DNA of 26,912 nt from a bacterium (GTDB lineage: Bacteria > Patescibacteriota > Minisyncoccia > Phycocordibacterales > Phycocordibacteraceae): contig JAKAJJ010000002.1 of NCBI GenBank assembly GCA_021813835.1, positions 1-26,912 of the forward strand, in the 5' to 3' direction. The translations under genes and the position numbers were made by a program. This document shows, one piece after another, positions 1 through 7,738 of this stretch. The notes beneath the pieces were generated by a model. It ran no database searches, was not told the DNA's origin, and saw only the letters and a list, made by a program, of their open reading frames with translations. The stretch's first letter is position 1. Each line of letters starts with the position of its first letter.

Positions 1-689
1 ATCTCGACGGCTCCTCGAGCGAAGGGAGCGCGGTGGAGAAGGTCTATCGCTATCCCGGAACGTACCTCGCCGCCGTAACGGCGACCGACGGCGCGGCGAC
101 CGCCCGCGCCGAAATCGTCATTACCGCCGCGCCCGCGCAGGTGCGCATCTCCGCCGTTTCGAGCGAGGGGATCACGCTCGCAAATGACGCGAGCGAGCGC
201 CTCGACCTCTCCGGCTGGCGTCTTTCGACAAGCGGCGGGTTCTTCCGCCTTCCCGAGGGGACGGCGCTTTTGCCGGGAGCGAGCGTGCTTTTCCCCTACG
301 ACATAACGAACGTGCCGCGCGCCTTCGAAGCGGCGCTCTTTTATCCCGACGGCGTCGTTGCCGCGCGGTACGCGCCGCCCCGGGAACCGTTTGCGCAGGA
401 CGACATAGCGCAACCTCCCGCGCCCGGGACTGGTTCTTCCTTAGTGCAGACGGTCGAACCTGCCCTTACGAGCATTAGCGGCACGGCGCATGAAAAGGAA
501 GCAGTAGGCGCCCCCGCGGCGGCGACGGAGCTCGCCGCCGCGGGGGCGGCATTGCCCGCCGCCTCGTCGGCTCCGCCGGCGGGCGCTCCGGCGCCCGCGT
601 CGCGCCTGTCGCGCCTCCTGCGTTCTCCCTGGACCTACGGCCTCGTCGGCATCATCACGCTCGCCGGCGGCGCGTTCATCTTCCTCTAG
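1..689 (+). CDS. 3' part of a surface protein: PKD end, lamin-tail-like domain, C-terminal membrane anchor
   Basis: The reading frame is open to the left edge, so the gene begins before the window; the GTG at position 33 is internal. The first visible residues (DGSSSEGS, then VYRYPGTY, then VTATDG) look like the last strands of a PKD domain. A lamin-tail-like domain follows, with LANDASERLDLSGW and FRLPEGTALLPG. A long Ala/Pro/Ser-rich linker comes next, then one hydrophobic helix (WTYGLVGIITLAGGAFIFL) that ends the protein right after basic residues. It is probably an exported protein held in the cytoplasmic membrane by its C-terminus, with the domains outside. The role (adhesion, wall binding or scaffold) cannot be told from sequence. 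A gap of 37 bases separates it from the epimerase gene, so it is probably not part of that operon. Confidence 0.8.
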   Translation, partial: LDGSSSEGSAVEKVYRYPGTYLAAVTATDGAATARAEIVITAAPAQVRISAVSSEGITLANDASERLDLSGWRLSTSGGFFRLPEGTALLPGASVLFPYDITNVPRAFEAALFYPDGVVAARYAPPREPFAQDDIAQPPAPGTGSSLVQTVEPALTSISGTAHEKEAVGAPAAATELAAAGAALPAASSAPPAGAPAPASRLSRLLRSPWTYGLVGIITLAGGAFIFL

Positions 690-726
690 TCCGTACGCCG
701 CTTTTACGCTACGCTTTCCTTTACGA

Positions 727-1584
727 ATGACTAACCAAAAACTCGTCCTCGTCACCGGAGGTGCGGGCTTCATCGGCTCGCACCTGTGCGCGCGCTTGGT
801 AAAAGACGGTCACAAGGTCATCTCGCTCGACAACTACTTCACCGGAAGTCGCGAGAACCACGTTCCCGGCGTGGAATATCGCGAAGGTCACACTAAGGAT
901 ATTGAAAAGCATATTCCGGAAACGCCCGACCTCATCTACCACCTCGGCGAATACTCGCGAGTTGAAAAAAGTTTGCAGGAGCCCGCGCGGGTATGGGATT
1001 TGAACAAAGACGGCACTTTCGGCGTTCTCGAATTTTGGCGCGCGAGAGGCGGGAAACTCGTGTATGCCGGTTCTTCTACGAAATTCGGCGACGGCGGGCT
1101 CGGGCGCGATCAGAGCCCCTACGCGTGGACGAAAGCGACCAACACCGAACTCGTTCGGAATTACAGCGCCTGGTACGACCTCCCGCACGCCATCACGTAT
1201 TTTTATAACGTCTATGGCCCCGGCGAGCGCGCCGGTGCTTATGGAACAGTGATCGAAATATTCCGCCGGAAATACCTGGTGGGAGAGCCGCTTGTCGTGA
1301 ATGCTCCGGGAACGCAAAAAAGGAACTTTACCCACGTTGACGACATCATCGAGGGTCTCATGCTCGTCGGCGCGAACGGGACGGGAGACGATTTCGGCAT
1401 CGGCGACGAACATGCCTATTCGATATTCGAAGTCGCGCGGATGTTCGGAGGAAAAATTGAAATGGGTCCGGAAAAGCCCGGGAATCGTATGTATTCCGAC
1501 ATCGATACTTCAAAAACGCGCGCGCTCGGCTGGATTCCCAGAAAGAATCTTGCCGATTACATAAAGGAAATCCGCGGCGTATGA
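727..1584 (+). CDS. NAD-dependent sugar-nucleotide epimerase/dehydratase (extended SDR)
   Basis: A 285-residue Rossmann protein of the extended short-chain dehydrogenase family that includes UDP-glucose 4-epimerase. The NAD motif GGAGFIGSH is at residues 11-19, an AGSST segment at 114-118 supplies the catalytic Ser/Thr, and the catalytic pair is Y132/K136 in SPYAWTK. NVYGPGE at 161-167 and the FTHVDDIIEG segment near 201 are typical substrate-domain motifs. At 285 residues it is somewhat shorter than GalE (about 330), so the exact substrate is uncertain: UDP-glucose/galactose, UDP-GlcNAc or a GDP/dTDP sugar. The stop overlaps the next start as ATGA, implying translational coupling to the glycosyltransferase. 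It likely supplies an activated sugar for this locus. Confidence 0.88.
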   Translation: MTNQKLVLVTGGAGFIGSHLCARLVKDGHKVISLDNYFTGSRENHVPGVEYREGHTKDIEKHIPETPDLIYHLGEYSRVEKSLQEPARVWDLNKDGTFGVLEFWRARGGKLVYAGSSTKFGDGGLGRDQSPYAWTKATNTELVRNYSAWYDLPHAITYFYNVYGPGERAGAYGTVIEIFRRKYLVGEPLVVNAPGTQKRNFTHVDDIIEGLMLVGANGTGDDFGIGDEHAYSIFEVARMFGGKIEMGPEKPGNRMYSDIDTSKTRALGWIPRKNLADYIKEIRGV

Positions 1585-2765
1585 AGCGCGTGCTCGTCTT
1601 CTCGCTCGCGTACTTCCCGCACGTGGGCGGCGCGGAAATCGCCCTTCGCGAGATTACCGACCGCATTCGGGATATTGAATTCCATATCGTTACGCTCCGT
1701 TTCGGCGGGGAAGCGCGCGAGGAACGCATCGGAAACGCGCTCGTGCACCGCATCGGAGCCGGTTCGTCGTACGTCCAAAAAATCCTTTTCGTTCCGCGCG
1801 CCGCCCGCGAAGCGATGCGGCTCCATCGGGAACGCCCTTTCGACGCGTTTTGGGCGATGATGAGCTATATGCTCTTTCCCATCGTGCTCCTTCGGCGCCG
1901 CGGCATCTCGCTCCCGTACCTCCTTACCCTTCAGGAAGGCGACCCGTTCGAACACGTGTTCAACAGGTTGCGCATTATGCCGTTTCGGCCGCTCCTCGCG
2001 TCCGGGTTCAGGAACGCCGCCGCCGTCCAGGCGATTTCCTCGTTCCTCGCGCGGTGGGCGATGCGCGCCGGATTCCACGGTACGCCCGATGTCATTCCGA
2101 ACGGCGTCGACACCGCGCGCTTCTCGCGGCGCTATGCGCCCGAAGAGATCGACGCGTCAAAACGCGACCTGGGCAAGGTGAAGAACGATGTCTTTCTCGT
2201 GACGACCTCGCGGCTCGTGAGGAAGAACGCGATCGACGACGTCATCCGCGCGCTCCCGCTCCTGCCGGAGAACGTGCATTTTGTCGTCTACGGCATCGGG
2301 CCGGACGAGGCGATTCTGAAAGGTCTTGCCGCGGAGCTCGGCGTCGCGGATCGCGTGCGTTTCATGGGCCAGATCGGGCACGACGAAATGTCTCTCGCGC
2401 TCGCTGCACGCGATATCTTCATCCGGCCGAGCCGCTCGGAAGGAATGGGAAACTCCTTCATCGAGGCGATGGCGGCCGGATTGCCGGTGGTCGCCACGCA
2501 GGAAGGCGGCATCGCGGATTTCCTCTTCGATGCGAAGCGGAATCCCGGGGAAGAGACGACCGGCTGGGCGGTCGACAAGGACTCGCCCGAACAGATAGCC
2601 GGGGCCGTGGAAGACATCCTCGCGCGCCCGGAGGAGGTCGCGCGGGTAACGGCGGCGGCCAAGCGCATGGCGCTCGAGAAGTACGACTGGGACCTCATCG
2701 CCCGGGAAATGCGCGCGGCGTTCGACCGGGTATTCGCGTCCCGCGCCTCCGGCGCGGGTGTATAG
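1581..2765 (+). CDS. GT4-family glycosyltransferase
   Basis: A 394-residue GT-B fold enzyme that transfers a sugar from a nucleotide donor to a growing lipid-linked glycan on the cytoplasmic face. The N-terminal acceptor domain starts with a hydrophobic strand and a glycine-rich turn (FPHVGGAE, residues 12-19). The linker motif VIPNGVD is at 171-177. The donor domain has TSRLVRKN around 209-216 and the EX7E motif E287-E295 (EGMGNSFIE), followed by AMAAGLPVVAT. These are standard glycogen-synthase-type (PF00534-like) features and the length is normal. It overlaps the epimerase stop by 4 bases. Donor and acceptor sugars cannot be predicted. Confidence 0.9.
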   Translation: MKRVLVFSLAYFPHVGGAEIALREITDRIRDIEFHIVTLRFGGEAREERIGNALVHRIGAGSSYVQKILFVPRAAREAMRLHRERPFDAFWAMMSYMLFPIVLLRRRGISLPYLLTLQEGDPFEHVFNRLRIMPFRPLLASGFRNAAAVQAISSFLARWAMRAGFHGTPDVIPNGVDTARFSRRYAPEEIDASKRDLGKVKNDVFLVTTSRLVRKNAIDDVIRALPLLPENVHFVVYGIGPDEAILKGLAAELGVADRVRFMGQIGHDEMSLALAARDIFIRPSRSEGMGNSFIEAMAAGLPVVATQEGGIADFLFDAKRNPGEETTGWAVDKDSPEQIAGAVEDILARPEEVARVTAAAKRMALEKYDWDLIAREMRAAFDRVFASRASGAGV

Positions 2766-2797
2766 TGCGGGCAGGCCACCTTCGTGACGGGGAGGAG
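2761..2797 (+). promoter_or_regulatory. -10 box and strong ribosome binding site of the small gene
   Basis: TATAGT at 2761-2766, preceded by TG, overlaps the stop of the upstream glycosyltransferase gene. GGAGG at 2791-2795 lies 4 bases before the ATG at 2800. This is one of the few clear Shine-Dalgarno sites in the window, and it gives the small gene a leader of about 25-30 bases. No good -35 box is seen. Confidence 0.5.
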
Positions 2798-2799
2798 TT

Positions 2800-2994
2800 A
2801 TGTCCGAAAGCCCTTTCGATGCGTACGCTAAAAACGTCTTCCGGCGGTTCGAGGAATGCGTGAAGGCCTATCAGCTGTTCTGGCTCGCGGTGTTCTGGGG
2901 GCCTTTCGCCGTCCCCACTGCGCCTCTGCGCGCTCCCGAAGCCGAACCGGGCGGCAAGGCGGAAACGCTCCGCCTCGCCTACAGCCGCCCCTAA
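2800..2994 (+). CDS. small protein of unknown function (64 aa)
   Basis: I do not recognise this gene. It has its own TATAGT box, a GGAGG ribosome binding site and a perfect hairpin 6 bases after its stop, so it looks like a separate transcription unit placed between two glycosyltransferase genes. The protein starts with an acidic/basic amphipathic stretch (FDAYAKNVFRRFEECVKAY). A short aromatic hydrophobic segment (QLFWLAVFWGPFAV, about residues 25-38) follows, and then a Pro/Ala-rich tail. The hydrophobic part is short for a full membrane span, so peripheral or partial membrane insertion is possible. It might be a regulator of the cluster or unrelated to it; nothing in the sequence decides. 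Confidence 0.6.
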   Translation: MSESPFDAYAKNVFRRFEECVKAYQLFWLAVFWGPFAVPTAPLRAPEAEPGGKAETLRLAYSRP

Positions 2995-3000
2995 AGACGC

Positions 3001-3027
3001 AAGCCCCGGCAACGCGTGCCGGGGCTT
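3001..3027 (+). terminator. hairpin after the small gene, probable intrinsic terminator
   Basis: An 11-bp perfect stem (AAGCCCCGGCA at 3001-3011 with TGCCGGGGCTT at 3017-3027) and a 5-base loop lie 6 bases after the stop of the 64-codon gene. There is no real T-run after the stem, so termination may be weak or partial. Confidence 0.6.
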
Positions 3028-3066
3028 CGCTGCGCCCTCCGGTTCGACCGCCCGCGCGGAACCCGC

Positions 3067-3072
3067 TAGAAT
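3067..3072 (+). promoter_or_regulatory. -10 box for a leaderless glycosyltransferase mRNA
   Basis: TAGAAT sits 6 bases before the ATG at 3079, and no Shine-Dalgarno sequence lies between. Transcription would start at or next to the A of the ATG. It fits with a new transcription unit beginning after the hairpin at 3001-3027. Confidence 0.5.
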
Positions 3073-3078
3073 GGGCGT

Positions 3079-4200
3079 ATGAGGATCGCGCTCGCAACGC
3101 CCCTGTACCCGCCCGACATCGGCGGCCCGGCGACCTACGCCAAGGCGCTCGTTGACGGCCTTCCCGGGCGGGGCATCGAGGTCGAACTGGTGAAATTTTC
3201 AGACGTTCGGCGCCTGCCGAAGGTCATTCGGCACTTCGCGTATTTTTTGCGCGTCCGCCGCGCACTGCGCCGCGCGGACCTCGTGCTCGCGCTCGATCCG
3301 GTCTCGGTCGGCCTGCCCGCCTGCCTCGCGGCGCGGCGGGCGGGCAAGCCGCTCATCGTGAAGATCGTCGGCGACTACGCGTGGGAGCAGGGCCGCCAGC
3401 GTTTCGGGGTCACGGCTCCGCTCGACGAATTCGTGAGGGCGGCCCGCGCGCCGTTTCCGGTCCGGCTTCTGCGGCGGGTGGAGACGCTCGTCGCGCGCTC
3501 CGCGCGGCGCATCGTCGTGCCGAGCGCGTACCTCAAGGGCGTCGTGGCGGCCTGGGGCGCCGCCGCGGGCGGCGCGGGCATCCCGCCGGAGAAGATCGAG
3601 GTTATCTATAACGCCGTGCCTCTCGAAAAAATCGGAACCGTACCCGGCGCGGCGGCGGCGCTCGCGCGTCCGCTTGTCGTCACGGCCGGGCGTCTCGTGC
3701 CGTGGAAGGGCATCGACGGCGTCATCGACGCGGTGGCGGCCGTGCCGGAAGCGGCGCTCGCCGTCGTGGGCGACGGCCCCTCGCGCGCGGCGCTTATGCG
3801 CCGCGCGCGGGAGAAGCTCTCCGGGCGCTGCGCGTTCACGGGAGCGCTCCCGCACGAGGACGCGCTCGCGGTTCTGAAATCCGCGGACGTATTCGTCCTC
3901 AACTCCTCTTACGAGGGGCTCTCGCACCTCCTGATTGAAGCGCTTGCGCTTGGCGTGCCGACCGTCGCGACGAGCGTCGGCGGGAATCCGGAAGTGATAA
4001 CGGACGGAGGAAACGGCCTCTTGGTTCCCGCGGGCGACGCGTCCGCGCTCTCGGCGGCTATCGCGCGCGTGCTCGGCGACGGAGCGTTCCGCGCGCGCCT
4101 GTCGGCGCGCGCGGCGGAATCCGCGAAGCGCTTCTCAATTGAGGGAATGCTCTCCCGGACATCCGGCGTCCTCCGAGAATTAGGACATCGGATGTCCTAA
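3079..4200 (+). CDS. GT4-family glycosyltransferase
   Basis: A 373-residue GT-B glycosyltransferase. The N-terminus carries TPLYPPDIGGPATYA (residues 7-21), the glycine-rich acceptor-domain loop. VIYNAVPLEKI near 175-185 is the interdomain linker, AGRLVPWKGID (203-213) supplies the donor phosphate-binding Arg/Lys, and the EX7E motif is E279-E287 (EGLSHLLIE) followed by ALALGVPTVAT. Length and domain order are normal for GT4 enzymes of polysaccharide loci. The last codons are encoded inside an inverted repeat (4157-4199), giving an odd C-terminal end (RTSGVLRELGHRMS). The start at 3079 is supported by the TAGAAT box 6 bases upstream. Sugar specificity is unknown. Confidence 0.9.
   Translation: MRIALATPLYPPDIGGPATYAKALVDGLPGRGIEVELVKFSDVRRLPKVIRHFAYFLRVRRALRRADLVLALDPVSVGLPACLAARRAGKPLIVKIVGDYAWEQGRQRFGVTAPLDEFVRAARAPFPVRLLRRVETLVARSARRIVVPSAYLKGVVAAWGAAAGGAGIPPEKIEVIYNAVPLEKIGTVPGAAAALARPLVVTAGRLVPWKGIDGVIDAVAAVPEAALAVVGDGPSRAALMRRAREKLSGRCAFTGALPHEDALAVLKSADVFVLNSSYEGLSHLLIEALALGVPTVATSVGGNPEVITDGGNGLLVPAGDASALSAAIARVLGDGAFRARLSARAAESAKRFSIEGMLSRTSGVLRELGHRMS
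4157..4199. repeat. inverted repeat / palindrome at a gene boundary
   Basis: TAGGACATC-G-GATGTCCTA at 4181-4199 is a perfect palindrome with 9-base arms. A further copy of the half site, GGACATCCG, is at 4157-4165 and pairs with CGGATGTCC at 4189-4197. The repeat covers the last codons of the upstream gene and ends 5 bases before the ATG at 4205. It could be an operator for the downstream gene or an RNA hairpin. No T-run follows, so an intrinsic terminator is less likely. Confidence 0.55.
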
Positions 4201-4204
4201 CTTT

Positions 4205-5353
4205 ATGAAAATCCTTTTCATCTCGAACGACCCGGCCATCCTCGACGCCGCGAGTCCCGCGCGCGCGCGGATGCGCGCGTACGCCGGCGCGCTCGCCTCG
4301 CCCCGCTTCGGGGGCGGGGAACTCCACGTCGTTTCCGTCGCGCCTTCCGGCGCCCGGGAAACGCGCGAAGGCCCGCTCTTCCTTTATCCGGTCCGCGCGC
4401 CGCGCCTCCTGCGCGTCCGCGCGCTCGCGCGCGCGGCGCGCGCGGTCATCCGCGCGCGGGGCATCGAGGTCGTCTCCGCGCAGGACCCGTTCGAGGAGGG
4501 GCTCGCGGCGCTCCGCGCCGTCCGCGGCACGAACGCGCGGCTCCACATCCAGATCCACACCGACTTCCTCTCGCCGTGGTTCGTCCGCGAGGGGAACTGG
4601 CGCTCGCCGCTCGTGCGGATGCCGCTTTTGAACCGCTACCGCCGGCGCATCGCCGATCGCGTCCTGCCTGCCGCCGCCGGGATCCGCACCGTGTCCGAGC
4701 GCGTGAAGGCATCGCTCCGCGCGCGCTACGGCTCCGCGATTCCCGAGCCGTCGGTCATCCCCGTCGCGGTGCCGGCGGACGCGCCGGAGCCCGTCGCGCT
4801 CCCGCCGCACGACTTCACCTTCGCGCTCATCGCCGTCGGCCGGCTCGAGCCCGAGAAGCGCATCGAAGACATCCTCGCCGCGCTCAAACTCGTCGTCGCG
4901 CACTACCCGATGGCCGGACTCTTCATCGTCGGGGAAGGGCGCGAGCGGCGGTACCTCGAGCGGATGGCGCGCGCTCTCGGTCTCGGGAAGAACGTCGTCT
5001 TCCTCGGCGCGCGTCCCGACGCGCGCGGCCTTATGGCGCGCGCCCAGGCCTTCATCCAGGCGAGCGCGTACGAAGGGTACGGCCGCTCGCTCGTCGAAGC
5101 GGCGCTCGCCAAGGTCCCCATCGTCACCACCGACGTCGGCATCGTGGGCGACGTGTTCAGGGGCTACGAGGACGTGCTGTCGGCGCCGGTGGCAGACCCG
5201 ACGGCGCTCTCGCTCAACATCGTCGGTCTCATCGAGGACACCTCGGTCCGTCTGCAGTTGCCTATCCGCGCCGAAGCGAAGGCGCGCGCCCACCTCGCTG
5301 CCGCGGGCGACCTCACCCTGCGCGTGGTCGAAGACCTCGTACGGCTCGTATGA
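4205..5353 (+). CDS. GT4-family glycosyltransferase
   Basis: A 382-residue GT-B enzyme. A beta strand MKILFIS opens the protein. IQIHTDFLSPWF (116-127) resembles the acceptor-domain segment of enzymes related to alpha-mannosyltransferases. AVGRLEPEKRIEDIL (210-224) holds the donor-binding Arg and Lys, and the EX7E motif is E290-E298 (EGYGRSLVE) followed by AALAKVPIVTTDVG. The base composition is extremely GC-rich (44 of 60 bases in the line starting at 4921). It lies 4 bases after the previous gene and overlaps the next as ATGA, so it is probably cotranscribed unless the palindrome just upstream separates it. Confidence 0.9.
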   Translation: MKILFISNDPAILDAASPARARMRAYAGALASPRFGGGELHVVSVAPSGARETREGPLFLYPVRAPRLLRVRALARAARAVIRARGIEVVSAQDPFEEGLAALRAVRGTNARLHIQIHTDFLSPWFVREGNWRSPLVRMPLLNRYRRRIADRVLPAAAGIRTVSERVKASLRARYGSAIPEPSVIPVAVPADAPEPVALPPHDFTFALIAVGRLEPEKRIEDILAALKLVVAHYPMAGLFIVGEGRERRYLERMARALGLGKNVVFLGARPDARGLMARAQAFIQASAYEGYGRSLVEAALAKVPIVTTDVGIVGDVFRGYEDVLSAPVADPTALSLNIVGLIEDTSVRLQLPIRAEAKARAHLAAAGDLTLRVVEDLVRLV

Positions 5354-6384
5354 AGCTGCTCATCGTCACGCAAACGGTCGACACGGAAGACCCCGTCCTC
5401 GGGTTCTTCGTGCGCTGGATCGAGGAGCTCGCGAAGCGCGCCGAGCGGGTGGAAGTCATCTGCCTCGCGGAAGGGAAGTACGACCCGCCGGATAACGTCC
5501 GCGTGCATTCCCTCGGCAAGGAGCGCGGGCGCCCTCTCTTTGGCGCGCTCGCGTACGCCGTGCGGTTCAAATGGCTCGCGTGGCGGCTCCGCCGCGGCTA
5601 CGACGCCGTGTTCGTGCATATGAACCAGGAGTACGTCCTCATCGCGGGGCCGCTCTGGAGGTTCCTCGGCAAGCGCGTCTACCTCTGGCGCAACCACTAC
5701 GCGGGCTCCTGGAAGACCGACCTCGCCGTCGCATTCTGCACGAAAGTATTCTGCACCTCGAAGCATTCCTATACGGCCAGGTTCAAGAAGACGATCCTGA
5801 TGCCGGTCGGCGTGGATACCGAGCGGTTCCATCCCGGCCCGCACGCGAAGCGGAAACGCGGCTCGATTCTTTTTCTCGCGCGGATGGCGCCGTCGAAGCG
5901 CCCCGACATCCTCCTCGACGCCCTGGCGATGCTCGCGCGCGACAATGTCCATTTCACGGCCGCCTTCGTCGGCTCGCCGCTCCCCCAAGACGCGTCCTAT
6001 TACGCGGGTTTGCGCGCGCGGGCATCGACGCTCGGCTTCGGCGATTCGGTCTCGTTCCTGCCCGCGGTGCCGAACGGCGAGACGCCCGCGCTCTATCGCG
6101 CGCACGAGATTTTCGTGAACTGCTCGCCCTCCGGTATGTTCGACAAGACGCTCTTCGAAGCGGCGGCGTGCGGCTGCCGCGTCCTCACCGCGAGCGCCGA
6201 CTTCGCGGCGCTCGCGGGCGAGGACTTCCGCTTCGACTCGGCCGCCGAGCTCGCCGCGCGGCTCGCGGAGAACCTCGCGGAGCCCGCCGCGGCGCAGCCG
6301 GCGGCGCTCCGCACGCTCGCCGAGGACAACGCGCTTCCCGCACTCGCACGCCGGCTTGCCGAAGTTATGGGGAAACTGCGATGA
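5350..6384 (+). CDS. GT4-like glycosyltransferase with an altered EX7E motif
   Basis: The frame is open far upstream (from 4576), but the true start is the ATG at 5350, which overlaps the previous stop as ATGA and begins a normal N-terminus (MKLLIVTQTVDTEDPVLGFF). The protein is 344 residues. PVGVDTERFHPG (152-163) is the interdomain linker, LFLARMAPSKRPDILL (174-189) is the donor-binding strand-loop, and FDKTLFEAAACGCRVLT (264-280) is the C-terminal motif. The second Glu (E270) is present, but the position of the first Glu is Gly262. Variants of this kind (x-DK-x-L-x-E) occur in a GT4 branch, so activity is still plausible. Substrate is unknown. Confidence 0.85.
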   Translation: MKLLIVTQTVDTEDPVLGFFVRWIEELAKRAERVEVICLAEGKYDPPDNVRVHSLGKERGRPLFGALAYAVRFKWLAWRLRRGYDAVFVHMNQEYVLIAGPLWRFLGKRVYLWRNHYAGSWKTDLAVAFCTKVFCTSKHSYTARFKKTILMPVGVDTERFHPGPHAKRKRGSILFLARMAPSKRPDILLDALAMLARDNVHFTAAFVGSPLPQDASYYAGLRARASTLGFGDSVSFLPAVPNGETPALYRAHEIFVNCSPSGMFDKTLFEAAACGCRVLTASADFAALAGEDFRFDSAAELAARLAENLAEPAAAQPAALRTLAEDNALPALARRLAEVMGKLR

Positions 6385-6427
6385 TATCGGCCTTCCCGTC
6401 GAAGCGGAACGCCGGCAATCAAAAGGA

Positions 6428-6436
6428 TGTTATATA
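6428..6436 (+). promoter_or_regulatory. extended -10 promoter before the methyltransferase-kinase gene
   Basis: TGTTATATA matches an extended -10 (TGn plus TATAAT-like). It ends 9 bases before the ATG at 6446, giving a leaderless or nearly leaderless start. A weak AGGA lies between. It supports 6446 rather than the upstream in-frame ATG at 6356. Confidence 0.5.
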
Positions 6437-6445
6437 GGAAAACCT

Positions 6446-7738
6446 ATGGCCATTCCCGATCCGAGGTCGTTTTATGACGAGACAATGCCCCAAAAGCAGG
6501 GCGGCGACTACGAGCACGCGCGATGGCGGGCGAATCCGCTCCTGGCCGCCCAATATGAAATGACGGCCGATGCGGTCGATCGCGTCGTCGCGCCGCTCGC
6601 GCGCGGAGCCGCTCGCGTGCTCGAAGCGGGTCCCGGTCCGGGCACCTGGACGAAACGGCTTCTCGCCGCAAACGCCGCCGCGGCGTATACGCTCGTCGAC
6701 ATCTCGCGCGAAATGATCGCGCAGGCGCGCCGGGGTCTCTCCGGGCATGCGAACGTCACCCTCGTCGAGGGCGACTTTGCCGCGCTTGAGCCGTCGGAAC
6801 CGTTCGACTTCTTCTTTTCCTCGCGCGCCATCGAATATATGCCGGACAAAGAAGCGGCAATGCGAAAAGTTTCAGAGCTCCTGCGGGCGGGCGGGCGCGG
6901 CGCGCTGATCACGAAAATGCCGAAGCCGTTCTTCGACCGGCTGCGCGGGCGCGGCCTCCGTTCTCTCCATAGCGCGCAGATTGCTCCTCGGGCGCTCGTA
7001 CGTCTCTTGGAACGGAGCGGGCTCGAGGTCGGAGCGGTGCGCATCGCGACGGCGACCGTACCGCTCGTCGGCTCGGCTTCGCTCAACCGGTGGGCGTACC
7101 GGATCCTCGCGCGGCTTCCGTTCATGTTCCCGCTCACGCTCTTCGCGGAATCATATCTCGTTACGTTCCGAAAGCCCGGCATACTCGTCGAACTTTTCGG
7201 CCTGCCCGGTGTCGGGAAATCGACGCGCGCGCGCGGTCTCGAGGCGGGCGGGGAAGCCGTTCGCGTCCGCATCGGTTCACGAACCGAACTCCTGTGGCGG
7301 AACGCGCTCTTTTTCGCGCATAACCCGATCCTCTCCGCGCGGCTCTTTTTTTACGTCGTCCGTTATGCCGGTTCCCCGGCGCTCTTCTACACGAAGTTCG
7401 CCAATCTTTTCCTCGAGAAAAACGCGAAATATCAGAAGGCGCGCGCGTCGAGGAAGACGATGGTCATGGACCAGGGCCATTTTCAGAATATGCTCTCGCT
7501 CTTCGAGCGCCCGATGCCGGAAGACGCGCTCGGGCGCTATGCGCGGATTTTGCCGAAGCCCGATGAACTCTGGATTTGCGTGGCGAGCGAGGAGGAGCGC
7601 CGCCGCCGCCTCGCCGCGCGCGGCTACGGAGGGGGGAATGAATTGCGCGCGCCCGAAGCGCTCGCGGAAAATTTCAAGACAGCCGAAAAAATACTGCGGA
7701 CTTCCGCGGGCCTCCGCATCCGTACCATAGAATTATGA
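6446..7738 (+). CDS. fusion: SAM-dependent methyltransferase + P-loop kinase-like domain
   Basis: A 430-residue two-domain protein. The start at 6446 is chosen over the in-frame ATG at 6356 because the extra 30 residues overlap the previous gene and a promoter lies just before 6446. Residues about 45-160 form a class I methyltransferase: motif I VLEAGPGPGTW (58-68), acidic YTLVDIS (81-87), and LRAGGRGALITKMPK (146-160). Residues about 246-430 form a separate P-loop NTPase with Walker A GLPGVGKST (252-260). VMDQGHFQNML (340-350) resembles the substrate/Asp region of nucleotide or thymidylate-kinase-like proteins, and an Arg-rich lid-like stretch EEERRRRLAARGYGG follows (382-396). The partner domain might phosphorylate a glycan end or a lipid-linked sugar, by analogy with kinase-methyltransferase chain terminators, but this is only an analogy. 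It ends as ATGA with the next gene. Confidence 0.8.
   Translation: MAIPDPRSFYDETMPQKQGGDYEHARWRANPLLAAQYEMTADAVDRVVAPLARGAARVLEAGPGPGTWTKRLLAANAAAAYTLVDISREMIAQARRGLSGHANVTLVEGDFAALEPSEPFDFFFSSRAIEYMPDKEAAMRKVSELLRAGGRGALITKMPKPFFDRLRGRGLRSLHSAQIAPRALVRLLERSGLEVGAVRIATATVPLVGSASLNRWAYRILARLPFMFPLTLFAESYLVTFRKPGILVELFGLPGVGKSTRARGLEAGGEAVRVRIGSRTELLWRNALFFAHNPILSARLFFYVVRYAGSPALFYTKFANLFLEKNAKYQKARASRKTMVMDQGHFQNMLSLFERPMPEDALGRYARILPKPDELWICVASEEERRRRLAARGYGGGNELRAPEALAENFKTAEKILRTSAGLRIRTIEL

Noticed and set aside
4058..5293. 411-codon open frame on the minus strand opposite a glycosyltransferase gene
   Set aside because: Low-complexity charged translation with no motif; the plus strand encodes a full GT4 enzyme.
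4576..5349. Upstream extension of the glycosyltransferase frame that begins at 5350
   Set aside because: The translated extension is Arg/Ala-rich without domains and lies wholly inside another gene; the ATG at 5350 has ATGA coupling and a normal family N-terminus.
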